Source: Mycolicibacterium psychrotolerans (GTDB lineage Bacteria; Actinomycetota; Actinomycetes; Mycobacteriales; Mycobacteriaceae). From it: 64,000 bases of DNA. Positions 24,760 through 34,305 of this stretch are shown piece after piece. The notes beneath the pieces were generated by a model. That model did not search any database. It worked only from the letters and a program-made list of their open reading frames with translations, and had not been told where the DNA came from. A program made the translations under genes and the position numbers. Each line of letters begins with the position of its first letter. Positions within the stretch are counted from its first letter, which is position 1. The stretch spans positions 496,001 through 560,000 of the forward strand of contig NZ_AP022574.1 of NCBI RefSeq assembly GCF_010729305.1, read 5' to 3'.

Positions 24760-25884
24760 ATGCCATCCGGAACGGCCGTGTCGACGCGAGGCGCGGGCGC
24801 AGACGACGACGCCGCCGTTGCGCAGATCGAACTGATCGGCGTCCGGAAAGAGTTCGGCGATTCCCGGCACCCCGTGGTGGCGGTCGAGGGCGCCGACCTG
24901 GCGATCGCCGACGGTGAGTTGTTCGCGATCCTGGGTCCGTCCGGATCGGGCAAGACCACCCTGCTGCGGATGATCGCCGGATTCGAGCAGCCCACCGCCG
25001 GCACCATCAAGTTGGCAGGCCGCGACGTCACCGCTCTGCCGCCCGCCCGCCGCGACACCAACACGGTGTTCCAGCAGTACGCACTGTTTCCCCACATGAC
25101 CGTCGCGCAGAACGTCGAGTACGGGTTGCGGGTGCGCGGCGTCGGCAAGGCGGAACGGCGCCACCGCGCCGGCGAAGCCCTGGAGATGGTCCGGCTCACC
25201 GGGCACGCGGGCCGCAAGCCCGCCGAACTGTCGGGTGGCCAGCAGCAGCGCGTCGCGCTGGCGCGCGCGCTGGTCGGGCGTCCCCGGGTGCTGCTGCTGG
25301 ACGAACCGTTGGGAGCGCTGGACCTGAAACTTCGCGAGCAGATGCAGGTCGAACTCAAGGCCATCCAGCGCGAGGTCGGCATCACGTTCGTGATCGTCAC
25401 CCATGATCAGGACGAAGCGCTGACCCTGTGTGACCGGCTGGTCGTGCTCAACGAGGGACGCATCGAGCAGATCGGCGGGGCCCGCGAGGTCTACGAGCAT
25501 CCGGCGAACCGGTTCGTCGCGGACTTCGTCGGCACCTCCAACGTGCTCGACGGCGACAGTGCGCAGGCCGTTCTCGGCAGGCAGGGCACCTTCGCGATCC
25601 GGCCCGAGCGCATCACGGTGCTCGACTCCGCCGCCCCGCCTCCCGCCGGTCAGCGCACCGTCACCGCCGAGGTGGCCGAGGTGGTCTACGCCGGGCCGAT
25701 CACCCGTGTCGCCGCGACGGTCACCGACCCCGACGGCCGTCCCGGTCCTGTCAGGCTGACCGCGACCCTGCTCTCCGCGGAAGCGTCCACCGCTCTGACC
25801 CACGGCACCCGCGTCGTCCTGGCGTGGCCCGACACCGCCGTCCGCGATCTGACCGACCTGTCGACCGACAACGAGGAGAACTGA
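24760..25884 (+). CDS. potA: Polyamine-type ABC importer, ATP-binding protein
   Basis: The ATPase that energises the importer encoded by the next three genes. 374 residues: Walker [10 protein letters not shown] near 67-75, Q-loop in [10 protein letters not shown], signature LSGGQQQR, Walker [12 protein letters not shown] and switch His in VTHDQDEA, followed by a TOBE-like C-terminal domain (about 275-370). The fold and operon order match PotA/FbpC-type importers. The stop overlaps the binding-protein ATG by one base (TGATG), so translation is coupled. Substrate assignment rests on the binding protein. Confidence 0.9.
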   Translation: MPSGTAVSTRGAGADDDAAVAQIELIGVRKEFGDSRHPVVAVEGADLAIADGELFAILGPSGSGKTTLLRMIAGFEQPTAGTIKLAGRDVTALPPARRDTNTVFQQYALFPHMTVAQNVEYGLRVRGVGKAERRHRAGEALEMVRLTGHAGRKPAELSGGQQQRVALARALVGRPRVLLLDEPLGALDLKLREQMQVELKAIQREVGITFVIVTHDQDEALTLCDRLVVLNEGRIEQIGGAREVYEHPANRFVADFVGTSNVLDGDSAQAVLGRQGTFAIRPERITVLDSAAPPPAGQRTVTAEVAEVVYAGPITRVAATVTDPDGRPGPVRLTATLLSAEASTALTHGTRVVLAWPDTAVRDLTDLSTDNEEN

Positions 25885-27074
25885 TGAAGGATCCGATCCG
25901 CCGCCTGGGCGCCGTGCTGGCCACCGGCGCCCTGTTGCTCGCCGGGTGTTCGAGTTCGAGCGACTCCGGCGGATCGTCGGAGGGGCCTCCCTCGATGGAG
26001 CCCGCGAGCGCGGTCGGTGACGGCGAAGGTCAGCTCAACCTGATCGCGTGGCCGGGCTACGCGGAGAACGGCTCCAACGACCCGGCGGTCAACTGGGTGA
26101 CGCCGTTCGAACAGCAGACCGGCTGCAAGGTCAACGTGAAGATCGGCAACACCTCCGACGAGATGGTGCAGCTGATGCGCACGGGTCAGTACGACGGGGT
26201 GTCGGCCTCGGGCGACGCCACGCTGCGGCTGATCTACGCGGGCGACGTGGCCCCGGTCAACACGGATCTGGTGCCCAACTACGCGACCGTGGTGCCGTTC
26301 CTCAAGGACAAACCATGGAACTCGGTGAACGGGCAGATGTACGGCATTCCCCACGGCTGGGGAGCGAATCTGCTGATGTACAACACCGACATCGTGAAGG
26401 ACGCGCCGGACAGCTGGGGCGCGGTGTTCCCCGGCGCACCGGAGCTCAAAGGCAAGGTCACCGCCTACGACTCGCCGATCTACATCGCCGACGCGGCGCT
26501 GTACCTGTCGAAGACCAAACCCGATCTGGGCATCAAGGACCCGTACGCGCTGACCAGCGAACAACTCGACGCCGCAGTCGATCTGCTCAAGCAGCAGAAG
26601 GAGAACATCGGCGAGTACTGGTCGGATTACACCAAGGAGGTGCAGGGCTTCGAGTCCGGCACCACGGCGATCGGCACCAGCTGGCAGGTCATCGCGAACA
26701 CGATCCAGGCCGACAACAAGGTGCCGATCGCGACCGTCCTGCCGAAGGAGGGCGCCACCGGCTGGTCGGACACGTGGATGCTCGCGGCCAAGGCCGCTCA
26801 TCCGAACTGCATGTACAAGTGGATGGACTACATCGTCTCGCCCGAAGCCAACGCCCAGGTCGCCGAGTACTTCGGCGAGGCGCCCGCCCAGACGAAGTCG
26901 TGTGACCTGACCTCCGACAAGGCGCACTGCGCGACGTACCACGCGACCGACGAGCAGTACGCCGCCCAGATCCACTACTGGACCACCCCGCAGACCAAGT
27001 GTGTCGACGGCAGCGGCGACAACTGCACCAGCTACGACCAGTGGGTCGACAAGTGGCAGGAGATCAAAGGCTGA
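25884..27074 (+). CDS. potD: Polyamine-type ABC importer, lipoprotein substrate-binding protein
   Basis: A 396-residue lipoprotein: a signal with lipobox LLAGC (C22 lipidated), a Ser/Gly-rich tether, then a PotD-like two-lobed binding domain. The stretch LIAWPGYAENG near 50 is where PotD-type proteins begin the first lobe, and YWSDYTKEVQGFESGTTAIG lies in the region lining the ligand site. Several Cys pairs occur toward the C-terminus (CMYKW, SCDLTSDKAHC, CVDGSGDNC), probably disulfides outside the membrane. Spermidine/putrescine is the likely ligand class, but related proteins bind other cationic or amino compounds. Coupled to potA and potB by one-base overlaps. Confidence 0.88.
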   Translation: MKDPIRRLGAVLATGALLLAGCSSSSDSGGSSEGPPSMEPASAVGDGEGQLNLIAWPGYAENGSNDPAVNWVTPFEQQTGCKVNVKIGNTSDEMVQLMRTGQYDGVSASGDATLRLIYAGDVAPVNTDLVPNYATVVPFLKDKPWNSVNGQMYGIPHGWGANLLMYNTDIVKDAPDSWGAVFPGAPELKGKVTAYDSPIYIADAALYLSKTKPDLGIKDPYALTSEQLDAAVDLLKQQKENIGEYWSDYTKEVQGFESGTTAIGTSWQVIANTIQADNKVPIATVLPKEGATGWSDTWMLAAKAAHPNCMYKWMDYIVSPEANAQVAEYFGEAPAQTKSCDLTSDKAHCATYHATDEQYAAQIHYWTTPQTKCVDGSGDNCTSYDQWVDKWQEIKG

Positions 27075-27913
27075 TGCCCGCTGCGCCGCGTCTGCGGCAC
27101 CGGGTGACGCTGGCCTTCCTGCTGGTTCCGCCACTGGCGTGGCTGATCGTCGCCTATCTGGGATCCCTTGCGGTCCTGATGGTCTCGGCGTTCTGGAGCA
27201 GGAGCAGCTTCACCGGCGCGGTGGTGCGCACCTTCACCACAGACAACCTGGTCCGGGTGGTCACCGAGGAGGTGTTCCGCACCACCACGCTGCGCACCGT
27301 GGGGGTGGCGCTGACGGTCACCGTGATGTGCGCGGTGTTGGCCGTACCGCTGGCGCTCTACATGGCCAAGATGGCGTCGCCGGCGGTGCGCATCGCGCTG
27401 GTGGTCGCGGTGACGACGCCGCTGTGGGCGAGCTACCTGGTGAAGGCGTACGCGTGGCGGATGCTGCTGTCGCCCGAGGGTCCGATGCATTGGGCGATCG
27501 GGTATTCACCGGGCTACGGGCTGACGGCGACGGTGATCACGCTGACCTATCTGTGGTTGCCGTACATGGTGATTCCGGTGTTCGCGGCGTTCCAGCGGGT
27601 GCCCGACTCCCTGGTGGACGCCAGCTCGGATCTGGGCGCCTCGGATCTGACGACGCTGCGGCTGGTGGTGGCGCCGATGGTGTTCCCCGGCGTGGCGGCC
27701 GGGTCGATCTTCACGTTCTCCCTGTCGCTCGGTGACTACATCGCGGTGACGATCGTCGGCGGCAAGACGCAGTTGCTGGGCAACATCATCTACGGCCAGC
27801 TCGTCACGGCGAACAATCAGCCGATGGCCGCGGCGCTGTCGCTGATCCCGTTGACGGCGATCCTGCTGTATCTGTTCGCGATGCGGCGCACCGGAGCATT
27901 GGAGAACGTGTAG
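27074..27913 (+). CDS. potB: Polyamine-type ABC importer permease 1
   Basis: A 279-residue membrane permease with about six helices. The cytoplasmic coupling helix appears as DASSDLGASDLTTLRLVVAP (the EAA loop), which contacts PotA. The N-terminus (VTLAFLLVPPLAWLIVAYL) is the first helix. It begins inside the potD stop codon (TGATG) and ends directly before potC (TAG at 27911-27913, ATG at 27914), so the operon is tightly packed. Forms a heterodimeric channel with potC. Confidence 0.9.
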   Translation: MPAAPRLRHRVTLAFLLVPPLAWLIVAYLGSLAVLMVSAFWSRSSFTGAVVRTFTTDNLVRVVTEEVFRTTTLRTVGVALTVTVMCAVLAVPLALYMAKMASPAVRIALVVAVTTPLWASYLVKAYAWRMLLSPEGPMHWAIGYSPGYGLTATVITLTYLWLPYMVIPVFAAFQRVPDSLVDASSDLGASDLTTLRLVVAPMVFPGVAAGSIFTFSLSLGDYIAVTIVGGKTQLLGNIIYGQLVTANNQPMAAALSLIPLTAILLYLFAMRRTGALENV

Positions 27914-28714
27914 ATGCTCTCGTCACGGATGCGCGGAACCGCCCGGGTGTGGACGGTGCTGGTGCTGATCTTCATCTATGCGCCGCTGACCCTGGTGGTG
28001 GTGAACGCGTTCAACGCGTCGAAGACCTTCGCGTTCCCGCCCAGCGGGTTCACGCTGCAGTGGTGGCGCACCGCGTGGGCCAGCGAAGGCATGTGGACAT
28101 CGTTGGGCAACTCGGTGGTGGTGGGGCTGGCCGCCACGGCCGTCGCGCTGGTCCTGGGAACCATGGCCGCGTTCGCGGTGCAACGCTACGAGTTCTTCGG
28201 CAAGCAGACCGTCAATCTGCTTGTGGTGCTTCCGATCACGCTGCCCGGCATCGTCACCGGTATCGCGTTGAACGCGACGTTCACCTCCGCGCTCGGCGTC
28301 ACGCTCGGGTTGGCGACCGTGATCGTCGGGCATGCCACCTTCTGTATCGTCATCGTGTTCAACAACACTCAGGCGCGATTGCGGCGTCTGGGAACCAGCA
28401 TGGAGGACGCCTCGGCCGATCTGGGGGCCTCGGCGTGGCAGACGTTCCGGTTCGTGACGCTGCCGATGATGCGCGGCGCGCTGGTCGCCGGCGCCATCCT
28501 GGCGTTCGCGCTGAGCTTCGACGAGGTCGTGGTCACGACGTTCACCGCGGGCCCCACCGTGCAGACGCTGCCGATCTGGATCTTCGGCAATCTGTTCCGG
28601 CCCAACCAGGCTCCGGTGATCAACGTGGTCGCCGCCGCGCTGACCCTGATCGCGATCGTGCCGGTGTGGCTCACCCAGCGGATCGGCGGCGACCCTGCGG
28701 GGACGCGGATCTGA
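27914..28714 (+). CDS. potC: Polyamine-type ABC importer permease 2
   Basis: A 266-residue inner-membrane permease partner of PotB with six predicted helices. Its EAA loop is DASADLGASAWQTFRFVTLP, nearly parallel to that of PotB. Helix 1 is VWTVLVLIFIYAPLTLVVVN, and the C-terminal helix is followed by a short basic tail (GGDPAGTRI). Last gene of the operon; the next start (28747) is 32 bp away and may still be cotranscribed. With PotA and PotD it makes a complete importer, with no component missing. Confidence 0.9.
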   Translation: MLSSRMRGTARVWTVLVLIFIYAPLTLVVVNAFNASKTFAFPPSGFTLQWWRTAWASEGMWTSLGNSVVVGLAATAVALVLGTMAAFAVQRYEFFGKQTVNLLVVLPITLPGIVTGIALNATFTSALGVTLGLATVIVGHATFCIVIVFNNTQARLRRLGTSMEDASADLGASAWQTFRFVTLPMMRGALVAGAILAFALSFDEVVVTTFTAGPTVQTLPIWIFGNLFRPNQAPVINVVAAALTLIAIVPVWLTQRIGGDPAGTRI

Positions 28715-28746
28715 GCCCTCCGGCGCTCACCACGTTAGGTCGCACG

Positions 28747-29517
28747 GTGACCCCCAACCCTTTCGATCTCACCGGTCATGTCAGCGTCGTCACCGGCGGC
28801 GGCTCGGGCATCGGACTTGGGATCGCCCACGGCCTTGCCCGCGCCGGCGCGTCGGTGGCGATCCTCGGCCGCAGCCCCGAACGCCTCGAGACGGCCGCGG
28901 CCTCGCTGCGCGCGCGGGGCCGGCCGGTGCTCGCGATCCCGTGCGACGTCACCGACGAGCCGACCGTGACGGCGACCATGGCACGCATTCGCGACGATTG
29001 GGGTTCGCTCGATTCGTGTTTCGCGAACGCCGGGGTGCGAGGCACCTTCACCCCGACGCTGGACACCTCGCTGGCCGAGTTCCGGTCGGTCACCGCGGTC
29101 GACCTCGACGGCGTGTTCGTCACGCTGCGCGAGGCGGCGCGGCAGATGATCGCCGGCGGACGGGGCGGCAGCCTGGTCGGGGTCTCGAGTCTCGGCGCCT
29201 TCCAGGGCATGCCCCGCCAACCGGCGTACGCCGCCTCGAAGGCGGGCGTCACCGCGCTGATGGACAGCCTGGCCGTCGAACTGGCCCGGCACGGCATCCG
29301 CGCGAACACCGTCGCTCCCGGGTGGTTCGACACCGAGATGACCTCGGAGGGCCTGGCCGACGAGCGCTTCCGGTCCCGCGTGCTGCCCCGCGTTCCCGCG
29401 CGTCGTTGGGGTAGCGGCGACGACGTCGCCGGTGTGGCGGTGTACCTGGCCGGCCCTGCGAGCAGCTACCACACGGCCGACGTGCTGCGCATCGACGGCG
29501 GCTACCTGAAGTTCTGA
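28747..29517 (+). CDS. Short-chain dehydrogenase/reductase, FabG-like
   Basis: A 256-residue SDR of standard length: cofactor loop TGGGSGIG near 16-23, Asn in FANAG, catalytic Ser in GVSSLG, and YAASK. The end DVLRIDGGYLKF is the common FabG-type C-terminus. The substrate is unknown: polyamine-linked oxidation, sugar alcohols and acyl carriers are all possible. GTG 28747 is preceded by TTAGGT with a six-base gap, so a separate promoter may exist in the 32-bp gap after potC, but readthrough from the operon is as likely. Confidence 0.87.
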   Translation: MTPNPFDLTGHVSVVTGGGSGIGLGIAHGLARAGASVAILGRSPERLETAAASLRARGRPVLAIPCDVTDEPTVTATMARIRDDWGSLDSCFANAGVRGTFTPTLDTSLAEFRSVTAVDLDGVFVTLREAARQMIAGGRGGSLVGVSSLGAFQGMPRQPAYAASKAGVTALMDSLAVELARHGIRANTVAPGWFDTEMTSEGLADERFRSRVLPRVPARRWGSGDDVAGVAVYLAGPASSYHTADVLRIDGGYLKF

Positions 29518-29547
29518 CAACTGCCGACCGGGCCGTGGTGAAGCGCC

Positions 29548-29553
29548 TACCCT
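29548..29553 (+). promoter_or_regulatory. -10 box (TACCCT) of the flavin monooxygenase gene
   Basis: TACCCT is separated by six bases from ATG 29560. A Shine-Dalgarno is absent, which fits a leaderless transcript starting at the ATG. Confidence 0.5.
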
Positions 29554-29559
29554 GACGCC

Positions 29560-30798
29560 ATGAGCGAGCGGACCAGCTGCGCGGTCGTCGGCGGCGGGCC
29601 GGCCGGGATGGTGCTCGGCCTGCTGCTCGCCCGCGCCGGGGTGGAGGTCACCGTCTTCGAGAAGCACGGCGACTTCTTGCGTGACTTCCGCGGCGACACA
29701 GTGCATCCCGCCACACTGCGGCTCCTCGACGAGCTCGGGTTGTGGCCGGCGTTCGACGCGCTGCCGCAGAGCCGGCTGCGGCAGTTCACCATCGACGCGG
29801 CTCCGGGGCACCCCGTCACGATGGTCGACTTCGAACGCTTACGTCTGCCCCATCGGTACGTGGCGATGGTGCCGCAATGGGATCTGCTCAACCTGCTGGC
29901 CGAGGCCGGCGCCGCCGAGCCCACGTTCACACTGCGGCTGGACACCGAGGTCACCGGACTGCTGCGCGAGCAGGGCCGTATCACCGGTGTGCGATATCGA
30001 AATGCGCTCGGCGACGGCGAACTTCGCGCCGACGTGACCGTCGGGTGCGACGGCCGCGGGTCGCTGGTCCGGCACGCCGCGGGGCTCTCGGTGCGGGAGT
30101 TCCCGGTGAGCTTCGACGCGTGGTGGTTCCGGTTGCCGCGGAACTCCGACGAGGCCGGCTTCAGCCTGTTCCCCCGCATCGCCCCCGGCAAGGCCATGGT
30201 CGTCATTCCGCGGGAGGGTTACCTGCAGATCGCGCTGCTGATCCCGAAGGGGTCCGATGCCCGGCTGCGGGCGCGCGGGCTGGCCGCCTTCCGTGCCGAC
30301 GTGCTCGAGCTGCTGCCCGAAGCCGGTAACACCGTCGAGTCGATCACCACCCTCGACGACGTCAAGCACCTCGACGTGAAGCTGAACCGCCTGCGCCGCT
30401 GGCACACTGACGGACTCCTGTGCATCGGCGACGCGGCCCACGCGATGTCACCCGCCGGCGGGGTCGGCATCAACGTCGCCGTGCAGGACGGCGTGGCGAC
30501 GGCGCGGCTGCTCGCCGACAAGCTGCGCCGCGGGTCGGTGGCGAGCCGGGACCTCGCCGCGGTGCGCCGGCGGCGCATCGTGGCGACCGTGCTGACCCAA
30601 GCCCTGCAGCGGCAACTGGACGCCCGCCTGCTCGGTCCCGTCGTCCGCGGCGAGGATGTGACGGGACCGCCGGCAGGGCTGATCCGGCTCATGGAACGGG
30701 TGCCGTGGCTGTCGGCGATACCGGCCTATCTGGTCGGGGTGGGGATACGCCCCGAACGCGCACCGCAGTTCGCGCGGCGCACAGCACGTCAGCGGTAG
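29560..30798 (+). CDS. FAD-dependent monooxygenase (aromatic hydroxylase type)
   Basis: A 412-residue flavoprotein of the p-hydroxybenzoate hydroxylase fold. FAD loop VVGGGPAGMVLG is near 9-20, the DG motif in VGCDGRGSLVR at about 160-170, and the GD motif in CIGDAAHAMSPAGGVGIN near 288-305. These three motifs define class A flavin monooxygenases, which hydroxylate aromatic or polyketide-like substrates with NAD(P)H and O2. The substrate is unknown. The 3' end overlaps the convergent exported-protein gene by 10 bp. Confidence 0.9.
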   Translation: MSERTSCAVVGGGPAGMVLGLLLARAGVEVTVFEKHGDFLRDFRGDTVHPATLRLLDELGLWPAFDALPQSRLRQFTIDAAPGHPVTMVDFERLRLPHRYVAMVPQWDLLNLLAEAGAAEPTFTLRLDTEVTGLLREQGRITGVRYRNALGDGELRADVTVGCDGRGSLVRHAAGLSVREFPVSFDAWWFRLPRNSDEAGFSLFPRIAPGKAMVVIPREGYLQIALLIPKGSDARLRARGLAAFRADVLELLPEAGNTVESITTLDDVKHLDVKLNRLRRWHTDGLLCIGDAAHAMSPAGGVGINVAVQDGVATARLLADKLRRGSVASRDLAAVRRRRIVATVLTQALQRQLDARLLGPVVRGEDVTGPPAGLIRLMERVPWLSAIPAYLVGVGIRPERAPQFARRTARQR

Positions 30799-31457
30799 TA
30801 CACCTCGCCGCCGGTGGGATAGCCGCCGCCCTTGGTGGTGATGTGCACGTGGTCGTAGTGTCCGTAGCCCCCGCCGTGCGCGCCGCCGGGCGTGTAGTAG
30901 ACGCCGCGCCAGATGCAGTCCTGCAGCCCGAACCGCTCGGCGTTCTTCAGCGCGAACGCGACGATCTGGTTACCCAGCGCAATGCCCTCGGCAGTGCCGG
31001 GATTCGGGATCATCACGTCGATCGCCAGCCCGTCGGGGTGCCAGCGCAGCGCATCGGGGCGCATGCCGCCGATGCTGCGGATCTCCGGGAAGATCGCGCT
31101 CACTGCACGGGCGACGAGAATCGTCTTCACCTGCAGGCCCCGCTCGGGTGCGACGCCTGCGGGCAACGCCCGCACTTCGCGGACCGACCCGCGGGAGCTC
31201 GCCACCCATTGGACGCGACCGCCGGCGGCATCGCCGGACGAGACGGCAACGGGTGCGGGGGCCACCAGCTCCATGCAGCAGGGCGGCGCCTCGGCCACCA
31301 CGGTCGCGGCCGGCATCTCGACGGGACGCTGAGCGTCCGCACCGGCGACCAGCAACACCGCCGCGGGCACACCCACGGCGGTCAGCACGACTGACGGCGA
31401 TCGCCGCCGTCGAACCTGTGAGTGCCTGCCCACGCACAGCACCCTACGAGGACACAT
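30789..31457 (-). CDS. Exported mycobacterial protein with HxH-type C-terminal domain
   Basis: A 222-residue protein with an Arg-rich N-terminus (RRRRSPS), a hydrophobic signal or anchor (VVLTAVGVPAAVLLVAGA) and a C-terminal domain of about 120 residues with GGMRPDALRWHPDGLAIDVMI and GHYDHVHITT. The His and Asp residues are arranged as in M15-like peptidoglycan peptidases (HxxxxxxD ... HxH), so a zinc site is plausible; activity is unproven. From memory Rv0320 is similar. Start chosen at ATG 31455-31457; a longer frame exists but adds residues before the basic region. Confidence 0.72.
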   Translation of the reverse strand: MCPRRVLCVGRHSQVRRRRSPSVVLTAVGVPAAVLLVAGADAQRPVEMPAATVVAEAPPCCMELVAPAPVAVSSGDAAGGRVQWVASSRGSVREVRALPAGVAPERGLQVKTILVARAVSAIFPEIRSIGGMRPDALRWHPDGLAIDVMIPNPGTAEGIALGNQIVAFALKNAERFGLQDCIWRGVYYTPGGAHGGGYGHYDHVHITTKGGGYPTGGEVYYR

Positions 31458-31526
31458 CACGAAATCACACCCGGACGGGAAACTTTCGGCAACAAATCGC
31501 ACCACTGGCCCCAGCAGTCTCAGGGG

Positions 31527-32480
31527 TTACACGCCAAGCGTCGCCTGCACCTCGCGAAGCGTCGCGGCCGACCTCTGCAGGCCCAGCAGTTCCGTCACCG
31601 CCAGCGGCACCTCGAGGACCTGCCCGGCCCCGTGCGCGGAGACCACCGTGGGCAGCGACAGCGCCACGCCCTCGATGCCGTATGCGCCGCGCTGCACCGT
31701 CGACACCGGCAGGACGCGGTGCTGGTCGCCGAGCACCGCCTCGACGATGCGCGCGGTGGACAACCCGATCGCTAGGTTGGTCGCACCCTTGCCCGCGATG
31801 ATCTCGTACGCGGCGTTGATCACCTCCGAGGAGATGCTTCCGCGCGTCCGCTCGTCGAACACCGCCACGCCGTCACGGCGGAACTGCTCGGCCGGCACTC
31901 CCCCGACGGACACGCTCGACCACAGCGAAATCTCGGAGTCCCCGTGCTCGCCGATGATGAGCCCGTGCACGTTGCCCACCGCCAGGTCGGCCTGTTCGGC
32001 GATCAGATACCGAAACCGGCTGGAGTCCAACACCGTTCCCGATCCGAAGACATGTCCCGGTGCGGCGGCCACCGCCTTCGTCGCCGCGAAGGTGACGATG
32101 TCGACCGGGTTCGTCACGAACAGGATGACCGCGTCCGGCGAATGCTCGAGCAGCTGCGGCGTGAGACTCTGTGCCATCGCGACATTCGCGGCCGCCAGAT
32201 CAAGGCGGCTCTGGCCCGGCTTCTGCTTCGCCCCCGCGGTGACGATGACGACCGCCGATCCGGCGGTCACCGCGATGTCGTCGGAGCCCGAGATCCTGCA
32301 GTGCGGGACGAACTGGCTGCCATGGTTGAGGTCGAGCACCTCGGCGCGGACCTTGGCGGCGTTGACGTCGAACAGCGCCAGAGCGCCGGCGGATCCGCGG
32401 ATCAGGCACGCGTACGCGATCGCCGTTCCGACGCTGCCCATCCCGACGATTGCGACTTTCGTGTTCCGTTCGACTGGCAC
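31527..32480 (-). CDS. ldh: L-lactate dehydrogenase
   Basis: A 317-residue NAD-dependent dehydrogenase interconverting pyruvate and lactate. The NAD loop VGMGSVG is at about 12-18. Substrate and catalytic residues are R92, D152, R155 and the proton-relay H179 in GEHGDSE. The active-site loop GAKQKPGQSR has Gln at the specificity position, as in lactate rather than malate dehydrogenases. I use GTG 32478-32480 because it gives the standard length with the NAD fold just behind it. Divergent from the peptide-importer operon with a 149-bp shared region; together with AdhE it would give the cell two fermentative outlets. Confidence 0.92.
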   Translation of the reverse strand: MPVERNTKVAIVGMGSVGTAIAYACLIRGSAGALALFDVNAAKVRAEVLDLNHGSQFVPHCRISGSDDIAVTAGSAVVIVTAGAKQKPGQSRLDLAAANVAMAQSLTPQLLEHSPDAVILFVTNPVDIVTFAATKAVAAAPGHVFGSGTVLDSSRFRYLIAEQADLAVGNVHGLIIGEHGDSEISLWSSVSVGGVPAEQFRRDGVAVFDERTRGSISSEVINAAYEIIAGKGATNLAIGLSTARIVEAVLGDQHRVLPVSTVQRGAYGIEGVALSLPTVVSAHGAGQVLEVPLAVTELLGLQRSAATLREVQATLGV

Positions 32481-32629
32481 CGCACTATTGTGACTCCAGC
32501 ACCACGGTCGGCATAGTTTCTGTGAACCCGAGTTGCCGAACGGAAAAATTTCTGAAAAATGCTTTGGGGCCCGGACAAAGTGCATCGCCGTGTGGGCCTC
32601 GCCGTCCGATCACAGTAGAGGGGAACATC

Positions 32630-34297
32630 GTGGGCACCCTGCGCACGGCTCGACACACACTCGCGATCGTCTGCATCACCGCGCTGGCCGCCTTCGGGCT
32701 GGCAGCGTGCGGCAAGGACAGCGGATCCGGCGGCTCGAGCGGAGGCGGAGGCGGCGGCGGTGACATCACCGTGGCGGCGACGTCGTTCCCCGACTACGTC
32801 GACCCGCAGCTCTCCTACACGGTGGAGGGCTGGGAGGTGCTGTGGAACGTGTACACCCCGCTGCTGACTTACAAGCACGCGAAGGGCAAGGACGGCACCG
32901 AGGTGGTGCCGGGTCTCGCCGAGGCGATGCCCGAGATCTCCCCGGACGGGCTGACCTACAAGCTCAAGCTGCGGCCCGACATGAAGTACTCCGACGGCAC
33001 CCCGATCAAGGCGTCCGACTTCACGTACGCGATCCAGCGGCTGTTCAAGACCGACTCCGGCGGTTCGGTCTTCTATGACGTCATCGTCGGCGCAAAGGAG
33101 TACGCCGACGGCAAGGCCGACACGATCACCGGCATCACGACCGACGACAGCACTGGTGACATCACCATCCGATTGACCGGACCCAACGGGACTTTCGAGA
33201 ACCTGCTCGCTCTGATGTTCGCCGCTCCCGTGCCCCCGACCACGAAGCTGGACGGCGACGTCACCAACAACCCGCCGCCGGCCAGCGGACCGTTCATGAT
33301 CAGCAGCGTCGACGCACCCCGCACGCTGACGATGGAGCGCAACCCGCAGTTCCAGACCGTCAAGGACGCCGGAGCCGACGAAGTGGCCGACGCCAGCGTG
33401 GACAAGATCACCGTGGTGGAGAACAAGAACCAGAGCGCGCAGGTCACCGACATCGCGCAGAACAAGGTCGATTTCATGATGGACCCGGTGCCGTCCGACC
33501 GCCTGCAGGAGGTCAAGCAGCGCTACGCCGATCGCTTCCGCATGGAGGACTCGATCAACACCTACTACTTCTTCATGAACACCGAGAAGGCGCCGTTCAA
33601 CGACCTCAAGGTCCGCCAGGCGATCAACTACGCGATCGATCCGGAAGCGCTCAACCGGATCTTCGGCGGCCGGATGCACCCCAGCCAGCAGATCCTGCCG
33701 CCGGGCATGCCGGGCTACCAGGAGTACAAGCTCTACCCCGGCCCGGACATGAACAAAGCCAAACAGCTGATCGCCGAGGCCAATCCCGCTGATCGCGACA
33801 TCACGGTGTGGACCGACGACGAGCCGGACCGCAAGCGCATCGGTGAGTACTACCACGATCTGCTCACCCAGCTCGGCTTCAACGCCACGCTCAAGGTGAT
33901 TGCCGGCGACGTGTACTGGACGACGGTGGGCAACCAGTCCACGCCGGACATCGATACCGGATTCGCCGACTGGTTCCAGGACTTCCCGCACCCGGACGAC
34001 TTCTTCCGTCCGCTGCTCAACGGGCAGAGCATCCTGCCGACCAACGGCAACAACCTGTCCCGCGCCAACATCCCCGAGAACGACGCGAAGATGGACGAAC
34101 TGCTGACCAAGCAGATCACCGAGCAGGGCGTCGAACAGCAGTACGCGGACCTGGACAAGGCGTACATGGAGCAGGCGGTGTGGGCGCCCTACGGCAACGA
34201 GCAGTTCACCACGTTCCTGTCCGAACGGATGGACTTCGACAAGTCCTATCACCATCTACTGTTCAAGCAGGACTTCACCTCGTTCGCGGTCAAGTAG
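32630..34297 (+). CDS. Dpp/Opp peptide ABC importer, lipoprotein binding protein
   Basis: A 555-residue family-5 solute-binding lipoprotein. The signal ends in lipobox LAAC (C27), followed by a Gly/Ser linker and the large two-lobed domain. Landmarks are YSDGTPIKASDFTYAIQRLF near 125-145 and the C-terminal-lobe segment PFNDLKVRQAINYAID. It captures peptides or similar solutes at the outer face of the membrane. GTG 32630 follows a purine-rich AGAGGGGAA. First gene of a five-gene importer operon. The ligand (dipeptide, oligopeptide, heme or nickel-chelate) cannot be read from sequence. Confidence 0.9.
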   Translation: MGTLRTARHTLAIVCITALAAFGLAACGKDSGSGGSSGGGGGGGDITVAATSFPDYVDPQLSYTVEGWEVLWNVYTPLLTYKHAKGKDGTEVVPGLAEAMPEISPDGLTYKLKLRPDMKYSDGTPIKASDFTYAIQRLFKTDSGGSVFYDVIVGAKEYADGKADTITGITTDDSTGDITIRLTGPNGTFENLLALMFAAPVPPTTKLDGDVTNNPPPASGPFMISSVDAPRTLTMERNPQFQTVKDAGADEVADASVDKITVVENKNQSAQVTDIAQNKVDFMMDPVPSDRLQEVKQRYADRFRMEDSINTYYFFMNTEKAPFNDLKVRQAINYAIDPEALNRIFGGRMHPSQQILPPGMPGYQEYKLYPGPDMNKAKQLIAEANPADRDITVWTDDEPDRKRIGEYYHDLLTQLGFNATLKVIAGDVYWTTVGNQSTPDIDTGFADWFQDFPHPDDFFRPLLNGQSILPTNGNNLSRANIPENDAKMDELLTKQITEQGVEQQYADLDKAYMEQAVWAPYGNEQFTTFLSERMDFDKSYHHLLFKQDFTSFAVK

Positions 34298-34305
34298 CCG
34301 CACTG

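Noticed and set aside
32402..34255. 617-codon minus-strand frame opposite the peptide-binding protein
   Set aside because: Shadow frame; the plus strand has lipobox and family-5 binding-protein motifs.
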